DNA of 28,496 nt, taken from NCBI GenBank assembly GCA_958433005.1, contig CAUAWV010000029.1:1-28496 (forward strand), in the 5' to 3' direction. The notes below the pieces were generated by a model. The model searched no databases and had not been told where the DNA came from. It saw only the letters and a program-made list of their open reading frames with translations. Origin of the DNA: an uncultured Collinsella sp. (GTDB lineage: Bacteria; Actinomycetota; Coriobacteriia; Coriobacteriales; Coriobacteriaceae). Both the position numbers and the translations under genes were made by a program. Shown one piece after another: positions 14,579-22,076 of the stretch. The first letter of the stretch is position 1. Each line of letters opens with the position of its first letter.

Positions 14579-14887
14579 TTGGCTACCCAGAAGATCCGCA
14601 TTCGCCTCAAGGGCTATGATCACGAGGTCGTCGATCAGTCCGCGAAGCTCATCGTCGAGACCGCTCAGAAGACCGGCGCTCGCGTTTCCGGTCCTGTCCC
14701 CCTGCCCACCGAGCGCAACCTGTACACGGTTATCCGCTCGCCGCACGTGAACAAGGACTCCCGTGAGCAGTTCGAGATGCGCACCCACAAGCGCCTCATC
14801 GACATCCTCGACCCCACCTCGGGCACTGTTGATTCGCTCATGCGTCTCGACCTCCCCGCTGGCGTCGACATTGACATCAAGCTCTAA
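14579..14887 (+). CDS. rpsJ: 30S ribosomal protein S10
   Basis: S10 is a 102-residue ribosomal protein that also serves as NusE in antitermination complexes. The TTG start lies six bases after GGAGG (14568-14572), giving MATQKIRIRLKGYDHEVVDQ. The family signature is complete: GPVPLPTERNLYTVIRSPHVNKDSREQFEMRTHKRLIDI. A small hairpin (GCGAGA/TCTCGC, 14544-14560) lies in the 60-base gap after fusA. The gene is normally first in the S10 operon with rplC next; here it ends a transcript, and a terminator and birA on the other strand follow. Confidence 0.99.
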   Translation: MATQKIRIRLKGYDHEVVDQSAKLIVETAQKTGARVSGPVPLPTERNLYTVIRSPHVNKDSREQFEMRTHKRLIDILDPTSGTVDSLMRLDLPAGVDIDIKL

Positions 14888-14910
14888 GCGATATCGCTCA
14901 TAGCTTACAG

Positions 14911-14945
14911 AGCCCCGCTGCCATTACGGTAGCGGGGCTCTTTTG
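14911..14945 (+). terminator. Terminator of the rpsL-rpsG-fusA-rpsJ operon
   Basis: AGCCCCGCT (14911-14919) and AGCGGGGCT (14931-14939) pair perfectly, with inner CC/GG pairs. The T-rich tail CTTTTGTTTT follows. It cuts rpsJ off from any downstream ribosomal genes. Confidence 0.92.
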
Positions 14946-15002
14946 TTTTGAATGATGGTTTGGACTGCCGGGTAATGCTGCCGAGTAGGTGGCTGCGGCG
15001 CT

Positions 15003-15779
15003 CTATTCGCTCAATGGGCGCAATGACGCCTCCTCAAAATGGAAGGATCGCAGGCCGTCTTCCGTTTCGATACACGCGCGACCAAAGGCATCGACCGTTT
15101 GAAAGATGCCACGCGCCAGCTCGTCACCGGCAGGGGAACGGGCGATAACGTGCTTTCCAATCCAATTGAGGTGAGCGACATATTCGCCGTGGACGGGCGC
15201 GAGCGGTCCGGCGTTTTCTTCCATGGCGTTGAGCAGATCTGCCCACGCGTCTACAGCGTTTACGACGGTGTGATAGACCTCATCGAGGAGCATGTCGACA
15301 GCTGGAACGTTCTCGTTAAGGTCCGAGAGACCGATTGCCGGCAGGCCGCCATCGGGCACCTCTTGGGGCGCATAGTTCACATTGACACCAATGCCACAGA
15401 CGGCGAAAGGTTTGCCTTCGTTATCGCGTGCGGCCTCGACCAGAATGCCGCCGAGTTTGCGTCCACGCGCGACCAGGTCGTTGGGCCATTTGAGGCCAAT
15501 CTCGTTTGCAAGACCCTGTTTTTCGAGCGCCTTGAGCACCGCTAGGCCGCTGACGGCAGCAAGACCAGAGTACTTCGCAGGATTAACGCATGGACGCAGG
15601 ACAATCGAAAGCAATAGGTTGCCGGCGGTTGAATCCCACTTGTGGCCGCGCCGGCCGCGTCCTGCTGTCTGAGCCCGGGCGGCAAGTCCTGTGCCGTGCG
15701 GCGCTCCCTGTTTTCCTGCTTCGAGCAGGTCATCGTTGGTCGATCCGGTTACGTCGACTATCGTTAATTTGGCATCCAT
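15003..15779 (-). CDS. birA: Biotin-[acetyl-CoA carboxylase] ligase, catalytic domain only
   Basis: This enzyme activates biotin with ATP and attaches it to the Lys of biotin carboxyl carrier protein. The start at 15779 is supported by AAGGAGG eleven bases upstream on the minus strand (plus 15791-15797); an in-frame upstream ATG would add 29 residues without a recognisable domain. The 258-residue protein opens at VTGSTNDDL. It then shows AQTAGRGRRG (biotinyl-adenylate loop, about 37-45), KWPNDLV (97-103), KLGGILVE (108-115) and GIGVNVNY, and ends in the small C-terminal beta domain. There is no N-terminal winged helix, so it is a ligase without the biotin-operon repressor function of E. coli BirA. 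It is divergent from fabH, and AccB of that operon is its obvious substrate. Confidence 0.95.
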   Translation of the reverse strand: MDAKLTIVDVTGSTNDDLLEAGKQGAPHGTGLAARAQTAGRGRRGHKWDSTAGNLLLSIVLRPCVNPAKYSGLAAVSGLAVLKALEKQGLANEIGLKWPNDLVARGRKLGGILVEAARDNEGKPFAVCGIGVNVNYAPQEVPDGGLPAIGLSDLNENVPAVDMLLDEVYHTVVNAVDAWADLLNAMEENAGPLAPVHGEYVAHLNWIGKHVIARSPAGDELARGIFQTVDAFGRACIETEDGLRSFHFEEASLRPLSE

Positions 15780-15871
15780 AACGGCTGCTACCTCCTTAAT
15801 GAATAAGTGAATAACGCAATGGTGTCGAGAGAGACACAATGTGAAGCCTTTGTCGCATTTGGACAATTTAA

Positions 15872-15887
15872 TGTTAACACGTTAACA
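15872..15887. promoter_or_regulatory. Candidate operator 1 of the FAS operon
   Basis: TGTTAACACGTTAACA has perfect 7-bp inverted arms TGTTAAC/GTTAACA around a 2-bp centre. It overlaps the proposed -35 of the fabH promoter and lies between divergent birA and fabH. It does not resemble the FapR or FabT consensus sites as I know them. Confidence 0.55.
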
Positions 15888-15908
15888 ACGACTGAAATGC
15901 GCTATCCT
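15882..15908 (+). promoter_or_regulatory. Possible promoter of the fabH operon
   Basis: TTAACA (15882-15887) and TATCCT (15903-15908) are 15 bp apart, shorter than ideal. The -10 hexamer is identical to that of the rpsL promoter in this window. The two candidate operators overlap its -35 and its start-site region. Confidence 0.4.
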
Positions 15909-15919
15909 CTCTTGGTCGA

Positions 15920-15935
15920 TGTAAACACGTCAACA
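15920..15935. promoter_or_regulatory. Candidate operator 2 of the FAS operon
   Basis: TGTAAACACGTCAACA matches operator 1 at 14 of 16 positions and begins 48 bp downstream of it. It lies just after the proposed -10 and before the fabH ribosome-binding site, where a bound repressor would block initiation. Confidence 0.5.
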
Positions 15936-15953
15936 ACTCAAAGGAGGTTAGTG

Positions 15954-16913
15954 ATGGGTTTCACGATTCTTGGAACAGGCTCGGCGCTTCCTAAGCGCAG
16001 TGTTTCCAATGACGAGCTGTCCGAGTTCCTCGATACCTCGGATGAGTGGATTTTTACCCGCACAGGTATTAAGAGTCGCCACGTCTGCACCACCGAGTCA
16101 CTTGACGACCTTGCCGTAGCGGCGAGCGAGCGGGCACTTCAGGTGTCCGGAATCGACGCGAGCCAGTTGGATCTGATCGTCTGCTCGACGACGACGGGTG
16201 ACCACCTTGTTCCCGCCGAGGCGTGTGCCGTTGCTGAGCGACTGGGCGCGACGTGCCCTGCCTTCGATGTCTCGGCTGCCTGCGCCGGCTTCGTATTTGC
16301 GCTCGATGTTGCCGAGGGCTATATCGCCCGAGGACGAGCCAAGCATGTGCTTGTCGTTGCCGCCGAGCAGATGACGCGCGCGCTCGACTGGACCGACCGC
16401 GCCACCTGTGTGCTCTTTGGCGATGGGGCAGGCGCCGCGGTGATTGAGGCTGGGGGAGACAGCCCCCTTGCCGTTGAGCTTTCGACGGCGCCCGACGTCG
16501 AGACGTTGTGCGTTCCCGGTCTGGTCGGCACCTCGCCGTTTAAGGCCTCCGCAGATAGCGAGAGCGTGCTGTCCATGAATGGCCGCCGCGTGTTCAAGTT
16601 CGGCGTCAACGCGATTTGCGACACGGTCCATAAGCTTGCGAGCGATGCGGGCATTTCGGTCGAGGACATCGACCATTTTGTATTCCATCAGGCTAACGAA
16701 CGAATCCTGAGTCAGGCGGTCAAGCGCCTCGGTGTGCCAGACAAGCGCGTGGTTCGAACGCTGCGCGAGACCGGCAACATTTCGAGCGCATGCATTCCGC
16801 TTGCCCTCGACCGGCTGGCAAACGCCGGTGCACTTCACACGGGCGACACCATCGCCCTCGTTGGATTTGGCGCCGGTCTGGATATAGGTGGCTATCTACT
16901 TCGTTGGAAGTAG
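15954..16913 (+). CDS. fabH: Beta-ketoacyl-ACP synthase III
   Basis: FabH condenses an acyl-CoA primer with malonyl-ACP to begin each fatty-acid chain. ATG 15954 is six bases after AAGGAGG (15941-15947). Longer in-frame starts would run through the operator region and add sequence unlike the family. The protein has 319 residues, a normal length. The catalytic triad is visible: Cys110 in SAACAGF, His245 in HQANERI and Asn275 in GNISSA. Two thiolase-fold halves and a closing GFGAGLDIGGYLL are present. It leads a tightly packed operon. Primer preference (straight or branched) cannot be read from the sequence. Confidence 0.97.
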   Translation: MGFTILGTGSALPKRSVSNDELSEFLDTSDEWIFTRTGIKSRHVCTTESLDDLAVAASERALQVSGIDASQLDLIVCSTTTGDHLVPAEACAVAERLGATCPAFDVSAACAGFVFALDVAEGYIARGRAKHVLVVAAEQMTRALDWTDRATCVLFGDGAGAAVIEAGGDSPLAVELSTAPDVETLCVPGLVGTSPFKASADSESVLSMNGRRVFKFGVNAICDTVHKLASDAGISVEDIDHFVFHQANERILSQAVKRLGVPDKRVVRTLRETGNISSACIPLALDRLANAGALHTGDTIALVGFGAGLDIGGYLLRWK

Positions 16914-16965
16914 TCGCACATAGGAAATAAAAACGCCCCTAGGGCACAAACAAAGGAGAACTACC

Positions 16966-17202
16966 ATGGCAGATCAGAAGACCTTCGAGCGCGTTTGCGA
17001 TGTTATCCGCGAGACCGCCGGTCTTGACGACGTCGAGATGAAGCCCGAGTCCACGCTCGAGGAGATTGGTCTCGACAGCCTGGGCACCGTCGAGATCCTC
17101 GTCGCCGTCGAGGACGAGTTTGGCATCCAGCTCGATACCGAGGAGAACCCCAAGACGGTCGGCGAGTTCGCCGATACGGTCGAGGCGGCATTGGAGAAGT
17201 AG
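16966..17202 (+). CDS. acpP: Acyl carrier protein
   Basis: ACP is a 78-residue acidic four-helix carrier that holds the growing chain on a phosphopantetheine arm. The attachment Ser38 is in GLDSLG. The helix after it (TVEILVAVEDEFGI) and the final TVGEFADTVEAALE fit the family. The ATG follows AAGGAG by a normal distance. It lies between fabH and fabK, with a 52-base gap upstream containing a short GCCC/GGGC stem. Confidence 0.97.
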   Translation: MADQKTFERVCDVIRETAGLDDVEMKPESTLEEIGLDSLGTVEILVAVEDEFGIQLDTEENPKTVGEFADTVEAALEK

Positions 17203-17204
17203 AG

Positions 17205-18149
17205 ATGCTCAAGACTCCTCTCTGCGATCTGCTCGGCATCGAAAAGCCCGTGTTCCAGGGCGGTATGGCCTGGATCGCCGACGCCTCGCTGGCGTCCGCA
17301 GTGTCCGAGGCGGGCGGCTTAGGGATTATCGCGGCCATGAACGCAGACGCCAACTGGCTGCGCGACCAGATTCATGAGCTGCGCGCCAGGACGGATAAGC
17401 CCTTTGGCGTCAACGTTATGCTCATGAGCCCGTTTGCCGACGAGGTCGCGCGGGTCGTGATTGACGAGCGGGTGCCGGTCGTCGTGACGGGTGCCGGCAA
17501 TCCCACCAAGTACATGAAGGCGTGGAACGAGGCGGGCATCAAGGTCATCCCGGTCGTTGCCTCGGTGGCGCTGGCGCGTCTCGTGGCGCGTCGTGGAGCC
17601 ACTGCCGTGGTTGCCGAGGGTACCGAATCAGGCGGCCATATTGGCGAGACCTCGACGATGGCACTGGTGCCACAGGTTGTCGATGCGGTCGATATTCCCG
17701 TGGTTGCGGCTGGCGGTATCGCCGATGGCCGCGGCGTGGCGGCCGCCTTTATGCTGGGCGCCGCCGGCGTGCAGGTGGGTACGCGCTTTCTGATCGCAGA
17801 TGAGTGCACCGTATCGGAGCAGTACAAGGAGATGGTCCTGAAGGCCAACGACACCTCGACGCGTGCGACCGGCCGCTCGACGGGACACCCGGTGCGTGCC
17901 CTCAAGAGCCCCTTCACCAACGCCTACGCCAAGAGCGAGGCGGCGGGCGTAAGCGTCGAGGAGCTCGGGGCCATGGGCACGGGCGCCCTTCGCAAGGCCG
18001 CCAAGGACGGCAATTACGAAGAGGGCTCGTTTTTGTGTGGACAGATTGCCGGCATGGTCAACGAGCGCCAAAGCGCACGTGAAATCGTTGACGACCTGGT
18101 CGATGGCGCCGAGCACGTCCTGAAGGGTGCGTGCGCATGGGTGGCGTAG
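17205..18149 (+). CDS. fabK: Enoyl-ACP reductase II (FMN-dependent)
   Basis: FabK performs the last step of each elongation cycle, reducing the enoyl-ACP double bond with NAD(P)H through FMN. The 314-residue protein belongs to the nitronate monooxygenase-like TIM-barrel family: PVFQGGMAWIADASLASAVSEAGGLG at the N-terminus, TGAGNP, AEGTESGGHIGE (flavin and substrate loop), AAGGIADGRGVAAAFMLGAAGVQVGTRF (phosphate binding). Position right after acpP and before fabD, the order seen in streptococci, favours FabK over a nitronate monooxygenase. The ATG is two bases after the acpP stop codon, with GGAG at 17193-17196. No fabI is in the window. FabK enzymes are known to be insensitive to triclosan. 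Confidence 0.93.
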   Translation: MLKTPLCDLLGIEKPVFQGGMAWIADASLASAVSEAGGLGIIAAMNADANWLRDQIHELRARTDKPFGVNVMLMSPFADEVARVVIDERVPVVVTGAGNPTKYMKAWNEAGIKVIPVVASVALARLVARRGATAVVAEGTESGGHIGETSTMALVPQVVDAVDIPVVAAGGIADGRGVAAAFMLGAAGVQVGTRFLIADECTVSEQYKEMVLKANDTSTRATGRSTGHPVRALKSPFTNAYAKSEAAGVSVEELGAMGTGALRKAAKDGNYEEGSFLCGQIAGMVNERQSAREIVDDLVDGAEHVLKGACAWVA

Positions 18150-19063
18150 CGTTTCTGTTTGCCGGCCAGGGCGCCCAGCACCCCGCGATGGGCGTCGACC
18201 TGATCGAGGCATCGCCGGCGGCCGCCGAGGTGTTCGCCATTGCCGACGAGGTGCGCCCGGGGACCAGTGAGCAGTGCCGAAGCGCCTCCAAGGAGGAGCT
18301 CTCGCAGACCGAGAACACGCAGCCGTGCGTGTTCGTTCACGATCTGGCAGCGGCTGCCGCCCTGCGTGAGCGCGGCGTGGTACCTGCCGCCTGTGCGGGT
18401 TTTTCGCTTGGCGAGGTCGCCGCGCTCACCTTTGCGGGGGCGTTCGATACGCGAGCGGGCTTTGAGCTCGTGTGCGAGCGCGCGGCGCTGATGGCCGCGG
18501 CTGCCGAGCGCCATCCGGGCGGCATGCGCGCCGTCATCAAGCTCGATGCGGCGCAAGTCGAGAACCTGGCAAAACAGGCCGGCGAGGACTGTTGGCCGGT
18601 CAACTACAACAGTCCGCAGCAGACGGTTGTTGCCGGACCGCCCGAGGCGCTGCAGGAGCTCGACGTCCTAGTAAAAGAGGCTGGCGGCCGCGCTATGAAA
18701 GTCGCGGTGTCGGGCGCATTTCATAGCCCCTATATGGCCGAGGCGACTGAGGGGCTGGCGACGTATATCCAAGCCGGCCACGCGCCGTCACCGCTGCTGA
18801 TTCCGGTCATGGCAAACATGACGGCGGCGCCCTATCCGGCGGACCCGCGAGCGGCATCGGATGTCTTGGCCAATCAGGTGAGTCATGCCGTTCGTTGGGT
18901 CGACACGCTGCATGCTCTGCAGAATCAGGGCATCGACACGTTTATTGAGGTCGGCCCTGGCAAAACGCTGTCGGGCCTGGCCAAGCGTACGCTGAGCGAC
19001 GTTCGCGTGTATTCGTGCGAAACGGCCGAGCAGGTCGCAGCTATTGCCGACGAGCTCGCATAG
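18137..19063 (+). CDS. fabD: Malonyl-CoA:ACP transacylase
   Basis: FabD moves malonyl from CoA to ACP. ATG 18137 overlaps the end of fabK by 13 bases and is nine bases from a weak AAGGG; a GTG at 18131 would be too close to it. The 308-residue protein has the opening FLFAGQGAQHPAMG, the nucleophile Ser90 in AGFSLGEVAAL (the commoner form is GHSLG; Phe replaces His) and the catalytic His196 in GAFHSPYM. The C-terminal IDTFIEVGPGKTLSGLAKR is typical. The overlap with fabK suggests coupled translation. Confidence 0.96.
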   Translation: MGGVAFLFAGQGAQHPAMGVDLIEASPAAAEVFAIADEVRPGTSEQCRSASKEELSQTENTQPCVFVHDLAAAAALRERGVVPAACAGFSLGEVAALTFAGAFDTRAGFELVCERAALMAAAAERHPGGMRAVIKLDAAQVENLAKQAGEDCWPVNYNSPQQTVVAGPPEALQELDVLVKEAGGRAMKVAVSGAFHSPYMAEATEGLATYIQAGHAPSPLLIPVMANMTAAPYPADPRAASDVLANQVSHAVRWVDTLHALQNQGIDTFIEVGPGKTLSGLAKRTLSDVRVYSCETAEQVAAIADELA

Positions 19064-19093
19064 TCCACAGGGCTGTAACCCGAAAGGAATGAC

Positions 19094-19867
19094 ATGGGCA
19101 ACTTGAACAACGGCGCGCTCGAGCGCAACGACTCACGTCGCGTGGCACTGGTCACGGGCGGCTCGCGGGGTATCGGCCGCGCCTGCGCTGTCGGTCTGGC
19201 GGAGGACGGCTTTGATATCGCCGTCGTCTATGCCGGCAGCGTCGATGCGGCGCGCGAGACGTGCGAAGCCTGTGAGGCGGTTGGCGCCACGGCACGCGCA
19301 TATCAATGCGACGTGGCCGATCCCGATGCCGTCAACGCTTGCGTGGAGACGGTCCTCAACGACTTTGGCTTCATTTGGGCGCTTGTCAACAACGCCGGCA
19401 TCACGCGCGACGGCCTGCTCATGCGCATGGGCGATGACGCATTCGATCGCGTGCTCGATGTCAATCTCAAGGGAACATTCAATATGACGCGCGCACTCAC
19501 CAAGACCTTTATGCGCCAGCGCGGCGGTTGCGTCGTCAACATGAGCTCGGTCGTGGGCCTGATGGGCAATGCCGGGCAAGCCAACTACGCTGCTTCCAAG
19601 GCGGGCGTGATAGGGCTTACCAAGGCGGTGGCGCGCGAGCTTGCGCCTCGTGGCGTACGAGCGAACGCGGTCGCCCCCGGGTTTGTCGAGACAGATATGA
19701 CGGCAAAGCTCTCGGAGAAGGTGCGTACGGCAACCGAGGAACAGATTCCCCTTAAGCGCATGGCACGTCCCGAGGAAGTGGCCGGCGTGGTGCGCTTTTT
19801 AGCGAGCGATGCGGCTGCTTACATTACGGGCGAGGTCGTGCGCGTCGACGGCGGAATGGCGATGTAG
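19094..19867 (+). CDS. fabG: 3-oxoacyl-ACP reductase
   Basis: FabG reduces 3-ketoacyl-ACP with NADPH. It is a 257-residue short-chain dehydrogenase with TGGSRGIGRA (cofactor loop), VNNAGITRDGLLMRM, catalytic Ser152 in NMSSVVGLMGN, and Tyr165 and Lys169 in YAASK. The C-terminus ITGEVVRVDGGMAM is diagnostic of FabG. A short 15-residue N-terminal extension rich in Asn precedes the fold. The ATG is preceded by AAAGGAA. It lies 30 bases after fabD. Confidence 0.97.
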   Translation: MGNLNNGALERNDSRRVALVTGGSRGIGRACAVGLAEDGFDIAVVYAGSVDAARETCEACEAVGATARAYQCDVADPDAVNACVETVLNDFGFIWALVNNAGITRDGLLMRMGDDAFDRVLDVNLKGTFNMTRALTKTFMRQRGGCVVNMSSVVGLMGNAGQANYAASKAGVIGLTKAVARELAPRGVRANAVAPGFVETDMTAKLSEKVRTATEEQIPLKRMARPEEVAGVVRFLASDAAAYITGEVVRVDGGMAM

Positions 19868-19906
19868 AAACCAGGGCCGAAGAACGGCTTGGATGAGGAG
19901 ACCATG

Positions 19907-21154
19907 ATGGAACAGAGAGTTGCAATCACCGGCATCGGTGCCGTATCGCCGCTCGGCAACACCGCGCTTGCCACCTGGGCGGCCATGTGTGCCGGCACGT
20001 GCGGCATCGGCCCGATCACGCACTTCGATACCGATGCGTTTACCGTCAAGGTGGCGGCCGAAGTCAAGGGCTTTGACGGCAACGAGTACTTTGGCAAGCG
20101 TGACGCCAAGCATCTCGACCCCTGCGTTCAGTTTGCGATGGCGGCTTCGGACGAGGCAATGCACGATGCGGGCTTTGATGTCGAAGGCGCCATCGATCGT
20201 GAGCGTCTGGGCGTCTACGTGGGCTCGGGCGTGGGCGGCATGACGACGCTCGTCGACAACGTCCACACGATCGCCGATCGTGGACCTCGCCGCGCATCGC
20301 CCTATATGATTGCGATGATGATCCCCAACATGGCTTCGGGCAATATCGCGATCCGCCACAAGGCAAAGGGACCGACCCTGCCAGTCGTGACTGCTTGCGC
20401 GACCTCGGCCCATGCGGTGGGCGAGGCGTTCCGCGCCATCAAGCACGGCTATGCCGACGCGATCCTCGCGGGCGGCGCCGAGGCGGCCATTATCCCCGAT
20501 GCCGTTGCAGGCTTTACGTCCTGCCGCGCATTGACCACCAACCCCGATCCCGCGACGGCTTGCCGCCCGTTCGATGCAGACCGCGACGGCTTTGTGATGG
20601 GCGAGGGCGCTTGCGTGCTGGTACTCGAGAGCATGGAACATGCGCAGGCGCGCGGTGCGCACATTTATGCCGAGGTCGTGGGCTACGGCAACACCGATGA
20701 TGCTTATCACATCACGAGTCCCGATCCCGAGGCTGCCGGCATTGCCCGCGCGATATCGCTGGCGGTGGCCGAGGGCGACGTCAAGCCTTCCGAGGGCCTC
20801 TACATCAATGCCCACGGCACCTCGACCAAGCTTAATGATTCGTCCGAGACGGCGGGCATTAAGCGTGCGCTCGGCGAGGACGCGGCACGCGCCGCGCACG
20901 TCTCGTCGACCAAGTCGATGACCGGTCACATGATCGGCGCCACGGGTGCCATTGAGGTCATGGCCTGCGCCATGGCGCTCGAGCAGGGCGTGGTGCCCCC
21001 GACCATTAACTACCACACGCCCGATCCCGCCTGCGATCTTGATTACACGCCCAATCGCGCGGTTCGCGCCGACCTTACCTGGGCGCTTTCGACCAACCTG
21101 GGCTTTGGCGGGCACAACGCCGCCATCGCGCTGCGTAGATATACGAGGAGCTAG
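19907..21154 (+). CDS. fabF: Beta-ketoacyl-ACP synthase II
   Basis: FabF elongates acyl-ACP with malonyl-ACP. ATG 19907 is six bases after AGGAG (19896-19900); a TTG at 19889 would add six residues without its own ribosome-binding site. The protein has 415 residues, normal for KAS II. The triad is Cys164 in VTACATSAHA, His303 in NAHGTSTKLND and His341 in SMTGHMIGATG. The end, STNLGFGGHNAAIALRRY, is typical. It is the only elongating condensing enzyme in the operon, so no separate FabB is evident here. Confidence 0.97.
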   Translation: MEQRVAITGIGAVSPLGNTALATWAAMCAGTCGIGPITHFDTDAFTVKVAAEVKGFDGNEYFGKRDAKHLDPCVQFAMAASDEAMHDAGFDVEGAIDRERLGVYVGSGVGGMTTLVDNVHTIADRGPRRASPYMIAMMIPNMASGNIAIRHKAKGPTLPVVTACATSAHAVGEAFRAIKHGYADAILAGGAEAAIIPDAVAGFTSCRALTTNPDPATACRPFDADRDGFVMGEGACVLVLESMEHAQARGAHIYAEVVGYGNTDDAYHITSPDPEAAGIARAISLAVAEGDVKPSEGLYINAHGTSTKLNDSSETAGIKRALGEDAARAAHVSSTKSMTGHMIGATGAIEVMACAMALEQGVVPPTINYHTPDPACDLDYTPNRAVRADLTWALSTNLGFGGHNAAIALRRYTRS

Positions 21155-21157
21155 AGC

Positions 21158-21634
21158 ATGGATTCCAAAAGACTTGCCGAGATAGCCGATGTTATGGAGG
21201 ACCGCGGCCTCACGCGCGTGCGCGTTGAGGAGCCCGATGGCACCGCGGTCGAACTCGAGCGTGCGAGCGCCGCGCAGCCGGTTGCCGTGCCCATGCCTAT
21301 GCCGGGTGCCGTGACTGCTCCGGTGGTGGCTCCTGTCGCCATGCCTGCCGCCGCACCGGAGCCCGCCGCGCAGGCGCCTGCCGCCGCACCGGAGCCCAAG
21401 GGCACCGAGGTGACCGCTCCCATGGTCGGCGTTTTCTATGCTGCCCCGGCGCCGGGCGACGAGCCGTTTGTGCACGTGGGCTCCAAGGTCAAGGCCGGTG
21501 AGACCCTCTGCATCATCGAGGCCATGAAGGTTCTCAACGAGGTGACGGCCGAGGCAGACGGCGAGGTGCTCGAGATCTGCGTGGCCGACGGCGACCTCGT
21601 GGAGTTCGGCAGTTGCCTTATGAGGATCGGATAG
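21158..21634 (+). CDS. accB: Biotin carboxyl carrier protein of acetyl-CoA carboxylase
   Basis: AccB carries the biotin that shuttles CO2 from AccC to the carboxyltransferase. It has 158 residues with three parts: an N-terminal domain (about 1-40), an Ala/Pro/Val-rich mobile linker (about 41-88), and a biotinyl domain starting at TEVTAPMVGVFY. The biotinylated Lys124 lies in the canonical EAMKV. The linker repeats AAAPEPAAQAPAAAPEP-like units. The ATG is three bases after fabF, whose last codons supply GAGGAG. BirA, encoded divergently at the head of the operon, should modify it. Confidence 0.97.
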   Translation: MDSKRLAEIADVMEDRGLTRVRVEEPDGTAVELERASAAQPVAVPMPMPGAVTAPVVAPVAMPAAAPEPAAQAPAAAPEPKGTEVTAPMVGVFYAAPAPGDEPFVHVGSKVKAGETLCIIEAMKVLNEVTAEADGEVLEICVADGDLVEFGSCLMRIG

Positions 21635-22066
21635 GTGATGTCCATGAACAAAGAAGAGCTCAAGAAGCTGTTGCCGCATCGCGAACCGATGCTTTTGCTC
21701 GACGAAGCCGAGCTGGTGGGCGACGAGGCCCACGGCAAGATCACGATTACGGGTGACGAGTACTTTTTGCAGGGGCATTTTCCGGGAAACCCGGTCGTTC
21801 CCGGCGTGATTCAGTGCGAGATGCTCGCCCAAAACTGTTGCGTGCTGCTGATGGGCGATGAGGAGGCGCGCGGCGCGACGCCGTTCTATACGAGCCTCGA
21901 TAAGGTGCGCTTTAAGCGTCCGGTGCGCCCGGGCGACACGGTTGATCTGGTGTGCACCATCACGCGTGCGCGCGGGCCGTTCCGCTTTGCGACGGGTACT
22001 GCGAGCGTTAACGGTGAGGTTTGCTGCCGCGCCGATATGTCTTTTGCACTCATGCACGAAAGTTAA
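21635..22066 (+). CDS. fabZ: 3-hydroxyacyl-ACP dehydratase
   Basis: FabZ removes water from 3-hydroxyacyl-ACP. It has up to 143 residues with the hot-dog fold. LLPHREPMLLLDEAEL opens the domain, catalytic His48 is in GHFPGNPVVPG, and Glu62 is in GVIQCEMLAQ, with the correct 14-residue spacing. The start is uncertain: GTG 21635 abuts the accB stop codon and is nine bases from GAGG, and ATG 21638 or 21644 is also possible. No FabA, FabM or other isomerase accompanies it, so how unsaturated chains would arise is not shown by this window. Confidence 0.95.
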   Translation: MMSMNKEELKKLLPHREPMLLLDEAELVGDEAHGKITITGDEYFLQGHFPGNPVVPGVIQCEMLAQNCCVLLMGDEEARGATPFYTSLDKVRFKRPVRPGDTVDLVCTITRARGPFRFATGTASVNGEVCCRADMSFALMHES

Positions 22067-22076
22067 GGAAGGCTTC

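Noticed and set aside
12401..14788. Minus-strand 795-codon frame opposite fusA and rpsJ
   Set aside because: Same codon-bias shadow effect; no domain, no independent ribosome-binding site or promoter recognised.
15872..15935. FapR or FabT binding sites
   Set aside because: The palindromes do not resemble the consensus of either regulator as I know it, so I call them only candidate operators for an unknown factor.
18398..18412. GFSLG instead of GHSLG in FabD as a defect
   Set aside because: The nucleophile Ser and the distal His are present, and the residue before the Ser elbow varies in FabD families, so function is expected.
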